Positions 53,177 to 64,000 of a DNA stretch of 64,000 bases are shown in pieces. The position numbers were made by a program, and so were the translations under genes. Below the pieces are notes generated by a model. That model was not told the DNA's origin, did not search any database, and was given only the letters and a program-made list of their open reading frames with translations. Position 1 is the stretch's first letter. Every line of letters starts with the position of its first letter. This DNA comes from Lamellibrachia satsuma (Eukaryota; Annelida; Polychaeta; Sabellida; Siboglinidae). Location of the stretch: positions 1,775,501 through 1,839,500 of the forward strand of contig BSQZ01000079.1 in NCBI GenBank assembly GCA_033239005.1, given 5' to 3'.

Positions 53177-56100
53177 ATGGCGTATATCGAGAGAAAAAAA
53201 CGTCGTTTTGGTTTTTCCTGAAAGAGAGCTTTTGACGATGCCTGGGAGCATGAGTACTTCTTTTACTATCGCAGACATGACCAAAAAGCGATGTGTTTGA
53301 TAATGATATGCAGAGAAAGCGTTGCTGATTTGAAACGTTATAACGTGAAACGGCATTACGATTCGAAGCATAAAAAGTGCTTTGACGGTGCATATGTGGG
53401 AAAAGACGAACGCATGAAGGAGTTCAAGAAACGATTTGATGCATACTTGGGCGAGACGAAGAGAGTATCTGTGTTTACAGACACTTCAAGCCATTTTAAT
53501 GAAGCTAGGCAGAGTCATCCGCCCCACTCTTGAGCTAGCCTAGGGGCGGAGATCTTCAGGGGCATTTGCTAAAGCGCCATTTTGGCAGTTCCGTAGCCAA
53601 ATGGCTACGGAACTAATAACGTAAGTTTTAAAACCAATACGTACTAACCGTTTCACGTGTGTATTCTGTGACATACAACCAACAATTGGGCGTCAATAAA
53701 CTGAAGAAATGTGCTCCAAATAATTACTTATGAGTACTTTTATCGGTGACATAGAAAACATTTCACAATTAGCCGCCATACTGTGCACGTGATGTTGCCT
53801 TTGGGTCACATGATCAAACGCGATTTCGTGTAGAATGAGGCCAGAATGGGCCAGCAGCACAGACATAAATATAACACCCGTTAGTAAGTTAGTAGTTTTT
53901 AGGGGCATTATTAATGATGTAACTCTATGGCCAGCAAACGGCAATTCTTAGCGTGACCTTATATAGATCTATGGAAATCCCGCGTGCTGTTCTCGCTCAC
54001 AACAACATCCGGTTATATACAAACCTTGACAAGCACATGCGTCCTGACAAAAAGGTAATAATTTCACACTTTTTCATGGTTATTGTCAGGTAACTTTAGT
54101 GATATACATATAAGAATGCACACAGACACGAAATACGTGTTTATTGCTCTGTTTATGGCGTTTTTGTAAGGTTTCACGTTTCATGAAAATACTTACGTTT
54201 CGGCCGAGCGAGATCTTCGCCGTACTAGTAGCAACAGCCAGATAGAAAAACATTGTAGGGCGATTGACTTTGCCTAAATGAAGCCAGCTATCGCATATGT
54301 TACTTACTCGCTCAACACCAGGTGCCGCTTAATCACGAAGAATTGTTCAAGAAGGCTTTCATGGCCAGTGCCGAAGTTCTGTCCGTTGGTTTTCAGAACA
54401 AAGATAAGATCGTGCAACAGACTGGGAAACTGGCACTTTCAACCGACACATGTGCCCGTCGATGTGATGAGTTGAGTTGTGACTTTTCACGCAGCTGATG
54501 ACTAAGTTGCGAGCCTGTCCTGCTTTTTCACTTGCCCTCGACGAAAGCACTGCCAAAAGTGACACGACACAGCTGATGGTATCTGTGCTGTATTTCAACG
54601 AAGGTGTGCCTGATCCCATTGAAGGGCACAACGACAGCGCGGAATGTTTGCAGTGCGCTATTAAAGTTCGGCGAAGAAAATGATTTGACGTGGGAAAATT
54701 TGGTTTCTCTGTGTACAGACGGCGCGCCCAGCATGCCTGGTTGTCAAGCTGGATTCGTTGCGTTGTTCCGTCAAAAAATCGGAAAGCCCAATCTGATATC
54801 ATATCACTCCATAATTCATCAGCAAGCATTGTGCGCGAAAGCAGGCTGTGGTCTGCAAGATACGATGAAAACTGTTGTAGAGAGCGTGAACGTTATCCGC
54901 GCACGTTCTCTTGACCACAGGAGGTTCCAAAATCACTTGGCTGCACTTGATGATGCATAATTCGGCGATGTGCTATTCTACAACAGTGCCCGTTGGCTGA
55001 GTCGATGCGCATTTCTTGAGAGATTTGCTGCACTGCTTCCTCACATCGTGAGTTTTCCCAAAGAAATTGATCACCCAGTTTCCCATCTGGAAGATAACAA
55101 GTTTCAGGTGCGACTCTGCGTTCTGACAGACATTTTCGGACACCTAAATAAGCTACAGGGACGGCACAAGTTGCTGTGTAATTTGTACGAAGCAGTGAAG
55201 GGCTTCGATGACAAGGTGACACTTTTCATAGTTCATGCAAAAGGCTGCAATTTCTGCACTTCAAGTTCACCAGATAATTCTGTGGCGAAGACGATGAACC
55301 TATCGCAGACGCCAAGCGAGTACATGCTGATGTGCTTAACAGCCTACAAACCGCATTCAGCGGACGATTTGCTGACTTCGCTGCTATCGACGACGTTTGC
55401 TGCTTCTTTGAAAGCCCTTTTACTGCGGAGACGGCTATTTGCCAAACATTGTCGCAAACGTTTCCAGTCGACAAAGCAGCGTTGCAGGACAATTTCATTG
55501 ATTTCAAGGTGGTGTCAGGAATAAAAAAATAGTTTAATACTGCGAAAGACGATCTCGTGCTTTTCTGGGCAACGCGAGTGCCTGTGCGATTTCCATTGCT
55601 GATCGAAGCAGCACATACATTTATGGCGCTTTTCGGAAGCACATGGTCAAAACCGCGCAAAATATACATGTACCACAACGCTAACATACAGGCTCTGAAA
55701 GAAGAACTACTCAAATGGAATAATGAATTCACATCAAGGGATACATCCATGAACACAGTCAATGAAATGTACACGGAATTCCAAACTGTTCTTGAATCAA
55801 TAATGAACTCGCACATACCAACCAAAATAATATCTAAGCGTAACCAAACACCTTGGATCAACAGGTGAATCAAACGATTACACAAACGTAAACAAAGAGC
55901 TTTCAACACACACACAAACAACAGAAAAATCAAACCAGTTATGACATTTTTCGTAAAGCACGTAAGACCACACACGAAGAGACAAGAACTGCATATAGAA
56001 GATATATCTCGTCCATTTGTTCTGACTCGCCCAAACGATTCTGGTCCTACATCAAAAGCCTGAAAGTTGATACAATCGGTATACCAACCATAACCAAAGA

Positions 56101-57977
56101 CAACAGGCTAGAGTCAAATAACAAATTGAAAGCCGACATTCTGAATAACCAGTTCAAGTCCGTCTTCACAAGCGAAAACACCAACCTACCACAAGAACTA
56201 AACACAAACATACCAGCCATGCCAGACATCATCATCACAACAGAAGGTGTTGCTAAACTACTTCACGACTTAAATCCAAACGAGGCAACAGGACCCGACG
56301 AGGTGCCCGGCCAAAATCCTCCAATTGCCGCCAACGAATTGGCTCCAGCCCTCAGTCTAATCTTCCAGAAATCACTCAGCACAGGGGAACTCCCACTCTC
56401 TTGGTTACGGGCCAACATCACCCCCATATTCAAGAAGGGAGACCGGTCCTTTGCATCAAACTATCGCTCCATCTCCTTACATCGATATGTTGCAAAATCC
56501 TCGAACACATTGTATTCTCTAACATCATGAACCACTTGACCAATACGCAATCTTAACAGACAGACAACATGGCTTCCGCAGAAAACACTCCACAGAATCT
56601 CAACTAATACTCACCACACACGATCTAGCTAATTCTTTAAATAATAAATCCCAGACTGACATGATAATAATGGACTTCTCAAAAGCATTTGACACCGTCC
56701 CCCACAACCGGCTTCTAAATAAATTAAACAGATATGGCATCCACAATAATACACACACCTGGATCTCAAACTTCCTTAAATGTCACAAACAAAGAGTTGT
56801 TGTCGGCGGAGAACACTCGACCTGGACCAACGTTGTTTCGGGTGTAACCCAGGGCACGGTACTGGGACCGTTACTTTTCCTCATATACGTCAGTGATCTA
56901 CCTGACAATATTCACTCCACAGTCCGTCTGTTTGCAGATGACTGTGTCCTCTATAGAGAAATAAAAAAATGAGTGACTCACACGAACTCCAGAAAGATCT
57001 AAACAGGCTTGGGCAATGGGAACATGACTGGCAAATGCATTTCAATACCCAAAAATGCTTCGTCATACACACGCAAGACATATAAAACACTACAATTACA
57101 CGCTAGGAGATTCAACACTACAAGAAACTGACAGTCATCCCTATCTAGGAGTCTGTATCACTAAAGATCTCACCTGGAACAAACACATCCATCAGATCAC
57201 AGCCTCAGCTAACCGCACACATGCATTCGTCAGACGGAATCTCCACTCATGCCCCAAAAACATCAAAACAACCGCCTACACAACCCTTGTTCGCCAACTC
57301 CTAGAATATTCGTCATCCGTATGGGACCCCCACACCCAGGTTCTCATTAACAAAATAGAGATGGTACAAAGACGAGCGGCTCGCTTTTGCCACAACTACT
57401 ACACATCCAGAGAAACTGGGTGTGTGTCAGAAATTATTAAAAAATTACACCTAGAGCTACTAACAACCAGGAGAACAAACAGACGGCTCACCATATTTCT
57501 CAAAGCCATCTACAGTCATCATTGCCTGTCGCAAACCTCCTCCAACCCATCAAACGCCACTCACGGCATCTAAATAGCAAAGCCTTCAACACCATACATG
57601 CGAGCAAGAACTGTTACAAATTTTCTTATTTTCCCCGAACAATAAAATATTGGAATTCATTACCAGATGCAACAGCCAACATCACAGAACCACAGCAATT
57701 TAAGCAAGCGCTCACACACTTAGTCCCAAACAAACATGACTAAATAGCATGCGCGCCCAACCCTGACCGTTTGACTCCATAGGAGTGTTCGCCAGTAATA
57801 CTACAAGACAAGACAAGATGTGAATCAGGATTATCAGCCATGAATCACATCAAGAACAACCTCCGGTGCCGACTCAAGGACACACGTTTGAGGGATCTTC
57901 TGCGACTCTCAATCTCTCCGCTCTGCCCACAGTTCGGTCAGTTGTCGAAGAATATGCAGCACCATCCTTCGCATTGA
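53177..57977 (+). pseudogene. hAT transposase, GTF2IRD2-like, broken and split by a LINE
   Basis: In order: MAYIERKKRRFGFS then a stop; a BED-like segment ESVADLKRYNVKRHYDSKH; FSLALDESTAKSDTTQLM; LVSLCTDGAPSMPGCQAGFV; HSIIHQQALCAKAG; YNSARWLSRCAFLERF (the typical RWLSR motif). The LINE then interrupts after FGST. The hATC dimerisation end resumes at about 57820 with CESGLSAMNHIKNNLRCRL and finishes at TGA 57975-57977. Several frameshifts and stops make it non-functional. The family transposes DNA by cut and paste. Confidence 0.85.
55646..57817 (+). mobile_element. 5'-truncated Jockey/CR1-group LINE inserted in the hAT transposase
   Basis: It carries RT motifs: DLNPNEATGPDEVPG, SWLRANITPIFKKGD, MIIMDFSKAFDTVPHNRLLN, GTVLGPLLFLIYVSDL, the catalytic FADDCV (about 56931-56948) and the C-terminal HPYLGVCITKDLTWN. 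The endonuclease is absent. The 3' end is a short ACAAG repeat (57802-57817). The hAT sequence reads straight across when the insert is left out, with ATG at both junctions. There are at least four frame breaks. Confidence 0.85.
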
Positions 57978-58185
57978 CTGCATTCATTAGATGTGCTGAC
58001 TTCTCTTGCGTTGTTTCGAAAATGTTTCCATGTTCTACTTGTACAGTACCATATTTTTTAGCCTGACAAAGCAGATTATAAAGCCATATTTGTGCACTGT
58101 GTTTTTCCGTGCTTAAAAGCTTTGACCCGACTTAACATAGCACTCCAAATGTTGGCCCTCGTCCCAAAAAGTTTGCTGATCCCTG

Positions 58186-58193
58186 GTTTGGCT
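58186..58193. repeat. 8-bp target-site duplication GTTTGGCT (right)
   Basis: It matches 52758-52765 exactly. Confidence 0.9.
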
Positions 58194-58822
58194 AAACTTC
58201 AAACTGTCGGGGAGTTTTTCTTCGCGCACGCGGCTTACCCGCTAGGTGGCGTCACTTTTGTACATCTAGGAGTTGCGGAAAAATAGCGTCTGGCGAAAAA
58301 CATTTCGAAAACCTGTTTTGTTCAGTACTAGTTACCTCCCTAGCGCCGTTTAGGGTTGCACTACCGTGTGGGTTTGTTGGCAACCCCTTTCGTTTTGCAT
58401 TCCGCCCTGCTGAATAAAGATGTGTGTTTTGAAAGTGGCATTGTAAGTGTCACAATTTGGTCCACGACCAACGGGGAACACGACAAAACCGAAATAGTAT
58501 TTACCAATTTACTTCTGCAAAAATATGTCGTGAGTACATTAACCTGCCCTACAGTAAAGGTGCTTCATCGTACGCATGACCTTTGGTGTTACACACACAT
58601 TCTATTTAAGTTGCTCTTTTATTTTCAATGTCTAATGAGAACATACGTAACACTTATGGACGCATATCAGTAAGTAATATATGTTACATAATACAACGTT
58701 CGATGATGTCAACTAAATGATTTAATAACATTCAACCACATTTTATTTTGTGGCTCAAGATGAATTTTTTTTAAGCAAACAACAAGACGTTTCACAAGGT
58801 TGTTAAGGTGAAACATCCACAC
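58194..58822. other. Between two hAT elements, nothing recognised
   Basis: A 105-codon open frame at 58356-58673 has no recognisable motif. No repeats are seen. Confidence 0.4.
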
Positions 58823-58830
58823 GTTGGAGT
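58823..58830. repeat. 8-bp target-site duplication GTTGGAGT (left)
   Basis: It is identical to 62903-62910. Confidence 0.9.
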
Positions 58831-58955
58831 CAGGGCGTTTTTTAATGAATTTTCACTGGGGGGGGCAATGTCCTAAAAGGGCACTCCAAATGTTTAAAAA
58901 GGGCAGCTTACGCATTATTAATGATTATTTACATAACCCTTAGAAATGTATGAAA

Positions 58956-58959
<4 letters not shown>

Positions 58960-59025
<66 letters not shown>
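58960..59025. repeat. (TA)n microsatellite
   Basis: A pure TA tract lies inside the second hAT element, downstream of its transposase. Confidence 0.95.
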
Positions 59026-59027
<2 letters not shown>

Positions 59028-59112
59028 TATCTTTTATCCATATGCTTGCACACTGACGACTGCATCTCGGTATAAAATTAATGTTACACATATATCCCAG
59101 AAACATTTTTTA

Positions 59113-61544
59113 TTACAAACTCTTGCAGTAGTTAGAGAACACGTCTCTAGCAACTTGCAAGTCAGTACGTTTGAACGTCGTCTCAATTTTACTAGACGAG
59201 CCCCGTTTCGCGGGTGAATTTCCTAACGAATTCACGCTGCCCGTAGATGTCCAAATCTGGAGCCCCCATCTTCTGGTCTTCTCCAGGAATTTGACGACAG
59301 CGGGTCGAGGGTCAAAGTAAGCGGTGCCCACAACATTCAGTGCCACAATGAGGCGGGCGTTTGTCGTGTCCTCACCCATGCTGGTGCGGTGATTGTCGAC
59401 CACGAGGTTGTGGTGGCTCACGATCCATTCGGTCTGCACAGAGTGTGGACTCATGCAAGCCAGAGATGCCAACACCTTCTGAACTGAACCTGTGGTGACT
59501 GGCAGAAGTTGTTGCAATCTGACAGTCATCTTACAACCGAGATCACAGCCATCAGGCAGGAACGGCACAATCATCATGTTCTCACATTGCTCGGCTGCCC
59601 CGTCCGCAAAGTCAGAGGCTTCGTCTGGAAAAAGACGCCTGACGACACGCACGCCATGTTCAACGAATGATCCCAGGTTGCATGATATCAACAACCCCTT
59701 CATGTCTTTGATGACGTCCTCCTGCTCCGGGTGGATGCGTTAAGAGAGGTATTCGTGGGATGCTTGCACGACCTCCAGCCTGATTGCTCGTGCATTACAT
59801 CGGTTCGTACAAACGAATTGGTGGTTGGACTTTCGCTGTGTTAGGTCCTCACTGGTGCTATCGGTTGGGCAACTCTCTTTCTCCTCTCTTCTTCCCGGGA
59901 ATGGTCCATCCCTCATCAATCTCAACTTCTTGACGGCAGCGCCAGTCACAGTGAGAAGATCGCTAATGAACAAATCACTCCTTTGCAACTTCTTCTGGAG
60001 TGTTTCAAATATATCCAGGATGTCGCCCATCAGTGAGGTGATCCACTTCTGTTGGTGGTTCCAGATTTTCAGAAACCCTTTGGCTTCAGCCTTCTCCTTT
60101 TTATCGCTGGTACTTTCTGGTGTCTGCACCTGTTCCCACACCTTAATGCAGACTGGTAGGTTATTCAGCACAGTATCCGCCAGCTGCAGCTCGTGCTGGG
60201 CAAACCTTACATCGTGGTGCCGGGGGAACTGTTTGACATTCCCGGCTTGCGCTGACAACATCTTCATCCTTCTCGGCGTCCGGAAGAATCGTACGAGCCT
60301 CAGTAGATTAGACTTCCAGATGCCCAGCTCCGGTACGGTGCTGACGACCGACTCAATGGCTAAGTCCGACCGGTGAGCAGCACACCAGAAAGTTGCCAGA
60401 CCTCTCTGCACTTGGTCAGCAAGCAAACGCCATAACCCACCATGTCTGCCAGTGTTTGCCGATTCGCCGTCAGTAGTGACACCGACGAGCTTCGTGTCTT
60501 TATATCCGGTCAGATCCAAAGTTTTGTTCACCGCTTCCAGTAGTCCAGGGCGCCGTTCTTCTCTGGCGAATGCATGACGACGAGCACACTCGTTACGCTA
60601 CTATCACTATTAGCCATCCGTCCACTTACAAACTTGTGGTCCAACATTTGCCTGTCACAGCTGCAATCAATCTGCACACGTGCATCGGTTGAACATTTCA
60701 GACAGACGCACTTTCTCTAGTTCGTATATGACATCCAGCATCTGCTTGTAGTAGTTCGGATCCCTGTAGTGTAGATCGCTAGACGCGGGCGTGAATGGAA
60801 CAAAGTCCACATCTGCGCCATACTGTCGCATAGTGGCCAACAGATGGTCCTACGCCAAACAAGCGAGAGATCGCATCGGCCACGATCGGGCGGAGACCGT
60901 TTCGATTAGACAGTCGTTGTATACGTCGACGCCCATTCGCAGTCTTATTGTAAGCTGTGAGTGCGCGTAGCCATGGATGCGACGTTGTGCACTCTTCCCA
61001 GGCTTCGTCCATCTTCTTCTTGCTTGCAGCTGCCATGTGCGGTTCAGAGGTCACATGATCAATGACCTTTTCCAGCTTATCACTACAGTCCGTCCTGACG
61101 CCTCTTGCGATTGGCATAGTGCCATTTTTAGAACTTTTCTTTGCCATCTCTTCATACTCCTGACATGTTGTGCATAGAATGTGAGCCCTTGTTCGGCCAC
61201 ATTTCTTTGCCGAATATGAGCGAAGCTCGGGGAATTTGTTGACAACATCTGCAATAGTTAAAGGAATTCCTGTGTACGTCGGTGTGCGGGAACTTGACGG
61301 CCTCTGGTGTGAAGTTGCGTTGTCGGTTTCCAAGTGTCTGGGTAAGGTGGTGATCTTTGTCGCCAGGAGTGTGGTCAGGTGTGATGGCAGCGGACGGGCC
61401 ATAGTTCCCTGGCGGCATTGTGGGTATGTCTGGCAATGAGTCATTGAGGCTGCGTCGAAAAATTGTGTCTAGGAGTTGACATTTTGCGGCAGATTTCTGT
61501 AGCTTTTCTTGTCTTCGTTTTGCATTTCTGTCTCTCTTAGGCAT
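59113..61544 (-). pseudogene. hAT-type transposase of the second element, broken
   Basis: The minus strand starts MPKRDRNAKRRQEKLQ at 61544; a shift near 61440-61330 leads to IPLTIADVVNKFPELRSYSA, then CGRTRAHILCTTC...H..S..H, a zinc-finger-like segment. Next come VTTDGESANTGRHGGLWRLL, FWCAAHRSDLAIESVV and HHDVRFAQHELQL, equivalents of the hAT DG, CxxH and RW motifs. The tail (59703-59113) has ACMSPHSVQTEWIVSHHNLV and MGEDTTNARLIVALNVVG, a hATC-like end. At least three frame breaks separate these pieces, although one or more could be introns. Confidence 0.8.
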
Positions 61545-61799
61545 GACTGGCAGGATATCGACCTGGACAAATTAAATGGTTAAATGTAATACCTAACTCA
61601 GGAAAAGCATGTCTATTTGAATTACAATCCGAGCGGCGACATGCTCTAGACTCTAGACATAAATATACTGAAGATATAGGCTTAAGGCAGAAAAGAGAGT
61701 AATACAAAACATGCATACCACGTCTATCAATGAAATGGTTGGCTAAGTACATAACAAATCAAAATATAGAAAATACGTACTTCCAAAACTGACATGTGC

Positions 61800-62760
61800 A
61801 AATGTTGATTACATTTTATGTTATGCACCACCAACTTTTGAGTAACAATTTTCCAAAGTTGATGTCCCTGCTGACCGCCAACTTTCCATCTCACATGTAG
61901 AACACTATCAACTACTCATACATTTTAAAGTTTATTTGTTTAGTATGTATACAATATGCTTATTTGAGTTACCATGCTTAAAATTTCGATTTCTCAAAGA
62001 TGCGGTGAATGAATTGGGTTGGTTATTGCCTTAATCAAAATCAACCCTAACAGGTTTATGGCTGTTATGATGTTTGTATCATCTTACCTACAAGAGGGAT
62101 CATTATTAAAATGTGATTATTTTGTGATATTTGTTAAACGTTTCCAATTGCTTTCGTTGGACACTACACACACTTTGCCAGGTTTATTTATTATTTGAGA
62201 AAAAACAGCCGACTGACAGGTTGTTGATACATCGTTAATCCCTGCCCGCTCGCTCTCGACCAGTGGTAATAGCGAATGGGCGTGGTTTAGTCTCGCCTGT
62301 GCTATACCGGGTACGTTTCGCAATTTCGCGGCCAGGACACCGGTTTATGTTAACAGCTATTTCAACATCACTGTAAAGAACTGGATTGCACGCGGCTCAA
62401 TCGTGTAAAATGTGATGGCACGTCTTGTTGAATTATACACAATTGAAACAAACAGTAACATGCAGGTACACATGTTTACATATACATAATCATTAGCTAT
62501 TCTAGAACCGGAACACTGACGTCATAAGTAAACACTTCTATGGCTATGGTATGGCTATGCCAAAGCACGTTTTCAGTTCTTCGCATCAACTGTATGAAGA
62601 AGCCATTCGGCAATACGTCACTGTTATTGCTATGATGCTATTACATTCCCATATCAATAAATTGATCTTTTGTAGACATAATGCCCTTCTTTAACTTTGG
62701 AACTTTTTTGATTTGCCACCAATGAAAATTAACTAAAACACACTAACAAAAAGAATACAA
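61800..62760. other. Non-coding 5' part of the second hAT element
   Basis: This AT-rich segment lies between the transposase start and the right inverted repeat. No open frame with recognisable content is present. Confidence 0.5.
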
Positions 62761-62902
62761 ATTAAGACCTACATTAATACAAAGGGCTGGTTAAGGAGAA
62801 TGGGGGCACGCATTGGGGGGGCAAGTTGGTTTGACTGGGGGGGGCAATTGAAAGGGCTGGGGGGGCATTGCCCCCCCACTTTGTATGTTAAAAAACGCCC
62901 TG

Positions 62903-62910
62903 GTTGGAGT
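62903..62910. repeat. 8-bp target-site duplication GTTGGAGT (right)
   Basis: It matches 58823-58830 exactly. Confidence 0.9.
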
Positions 62911-63471
62911 GTGTTACATCGGTAAAGGTTTCTGTGTCGCACCGTCTGGCCAACGTCTCCGTTACAAACTATTTGACGTTTAATGGCGCAATTAAGAACG
63001 AACGGATACATGTGAAGGCGGCGTTGCCAGCTTATAAAGCTGCAACAACATTTTATTGGTACCAACAACTGAATAGGTAACACAATACATTAAATGTGTA
63101 TAAAACGTGTATGTGTATCGCTCCTTGCGCTGTTAATTGGCGGGTGGGTCGATTCACTTGCACCTAGTGCAAAAAAAATTTGATATTTACTACATCGGGA
63201 AAACGTAGACTTATAGTTATTTGTACTTTTATAGCCATTTAATTGAACGACGAAAACGCGCATATACTTTAATGCATGAATAAATACGATAAAGAGAAAC
63301 ATGCTAAGACGATGAAGCATCAGACGACACAGTTGGACACTGTGAGCGCATCTAACGTGGGTCACGTGTATTTTCCTACGACGGTCGACGAAACCGTTTA
63401 TTACGCAGTACCTTTTTTCATAAACCGTCTTATACCGACTTTAAGTAGGTTTATATTGCATTTATTTCATT
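62911..63471. other. Intergenic, nothing recognised
   Basis: Short open frames on both strands lack motifs. Confidence 0.4.
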
Positions 63472-63534
63472 AGTGTGTGTGCGTGCGTGCGTGCGTGCGT
63501 GCGTGCGCGCGCGTGCGTGCGTACGTGCGTGAGG

Positions 63535-63600
<66 letters not shown>

Positions 63601-63602
63601 TA
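63472..63602. repeat. (GTGC)n microsatellite
   Basis: About 30 GTGC units occur with a few interruptions (GCGCGC, GTAC, GAGG). It is alternating purine-pyrimidine DNA, so it could form Z-DNA. Confidence 0.95.
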
Positions 63603-64000
63603 GCGCGCCCGTGTGTGTATACAAAATTCGCGAATAAAAATCTTACCTATATATGTCTAAATTAATAACTTATGTTTTTTTTTATTGAGCATGAATATGA
63701 TCGATCGTTGTTGAATTTGCGCATTTAGGCTGCATCACGTTTAAAGTTTGCTTTTTATCAGTGACACAATGCAATTATACAAGTATGATCGACTTGTCAC
63801 CGAACGGGGCAGTCCCAAATGTGCATCTGACACAGTCGCTTCAGGCTGTCGTCGGTTGAACCGAAACACTTGCACCGAAATTGCCAAATGTTTGCGAAAA
63901 ACGGATGTTCCCTCCGCTCTAGTTCACTCTGTATGCCGCCAGATGTCGCGCACTCCACGCCCGTCATCACCCAGTCCTGAAACAAACACGTCGTGAAACG
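63603..64000. other. Window end, unassigned
   Basis: A plus frame at 63748-63996 is open for 82 codons (KCASDTVASGCRRLNRNTCT is typical of it) but shows no motif that I recognise, and it lies close to the window edge. Confidence 0.25.

Larger units (their letters stand above)
52766..58185 (+). mobile_element. hAT element (Charlie-like) interrupted by a LINE
   Basis: The left end is CAGCGGTCCGCAAACTCTGG and the right end, reverse complemented, is CAGGGATCAGCAAACTTTTT, giving imperfect inverted ends with CAAACT in common. It is flanked by exact GTTTGGCT duplications. Total length is 5420 bp including a 2.17-kb LINE. The inside encodes a decayed GTF2IRD2/Charlie8-like transposase. Confidence 0.9.
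58831..62902 (-). mobile_element. Second hAT element, 4072 bp, decayed
   Basis: The left end is CAGGGCGTTTTTTAATGAAT and continues to a G run and GGCAATG. The right end, reverse complemented, is CAGGGCGTTTTTTAACATAC and continues to a G run and GGCAATG. The first 15 bases are identical. Exact GTTGGAGT duplications flank it. The transposase lies on the minus strand. A (TA)n tract lies inside at 58960-59025. The termini differ from the first hAT, so the two belong to different families. Confidence 0.93.

Noticed and set aside
59492..60376. Plus-strand frames of 83 and 183 codons
   Set aside because: They lie antisense to the hAT transposase, whose motifs are clear on the minus strand.
63477..63665. 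Arg/Ala/Cys/Val-rich frame
   Set aside because: It is a read of the (GTGC)n microsatellite.

Overview
This window is invertebrate metazoan genomic DNA. It is AT-rich, intron-containing, and crowded with minisatellites, non-LTR retrotransposons, hAT DNA transposons and MITEs. The left 40 kb is most of one teneurin gene (Ten-m/Odz family) on the + strand. A single long-intron teneurin plus CR1-type LINEs whose ORF1 carries PHD and SGNH-esterase domains would fit a lophotrochozoan such as a mollusc, but that placement is inference and a precise taxon cannot be read from the sequence.

I assembled the gene as 24 exons from 2931 to 40411. Every junction is GT-AG and reading phase is kept throughout, giving about 2449 residues up to a stop. 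The 5' exons, which encode most of the cytoplasmic N-terminus, lie upstream of the window. Domain order is: juxtamembrane segment and type II transmembrane helix; linker with a furin-type RQKR site; eight EGF-like repeats (the 2nd and 5th each lack one cysteine, as is normal for teneurins); Cys-rich region; TTR-like and FN-plug domains; NHL beta-propeller; YD-repeat shell with an RHS core motif; and the C-terminal ABD/Tox-GHH-like module. The product would be a dimeric cell-surface adhesion receptor used in cell-cell recognition.

The introns hold about twenty unrelated tandem arrays with units of 15-67 bp. Five of them contain copies of an exon-intron boundary of this same gene: the EGF1 donor, the EGF6-7 acceptor, the exon 14 acceptor, the exon 19 acceptor and the exon 22 donor. 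At two donor-side arrays, and at a separate second donor of exon 21, the extra sequence stays in frame, so the array could supply extra splice forms. At the acceptor-side arrays the extra sequence brings stops.

From 40.4 to 64 kb there is little host coding sequence. A likely terminal exon of an unrecognised minus-strand gene lies at 41895-42131, tail to tail with teneurin. A CpG-rich stretch at 43.6-44.1 kb carries a compact NRF1/ETS/YY1-like motif cluster. The rest is mobile DNA: LINE fragments; a 21-copy 64-bp satellite; a near-complete CR1/L2-like LINE (about 48.7-52.6 kb); a Charlie/GTF2IRD2-type hAT (52766-58185, exact 8-bp TSD) broken by a second LINE (55646-57817); and a second, different hAT (58831-62902, exact 8-bp TSD) with a decayed minus-strand transposase. 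All transposon genes seen are broken.
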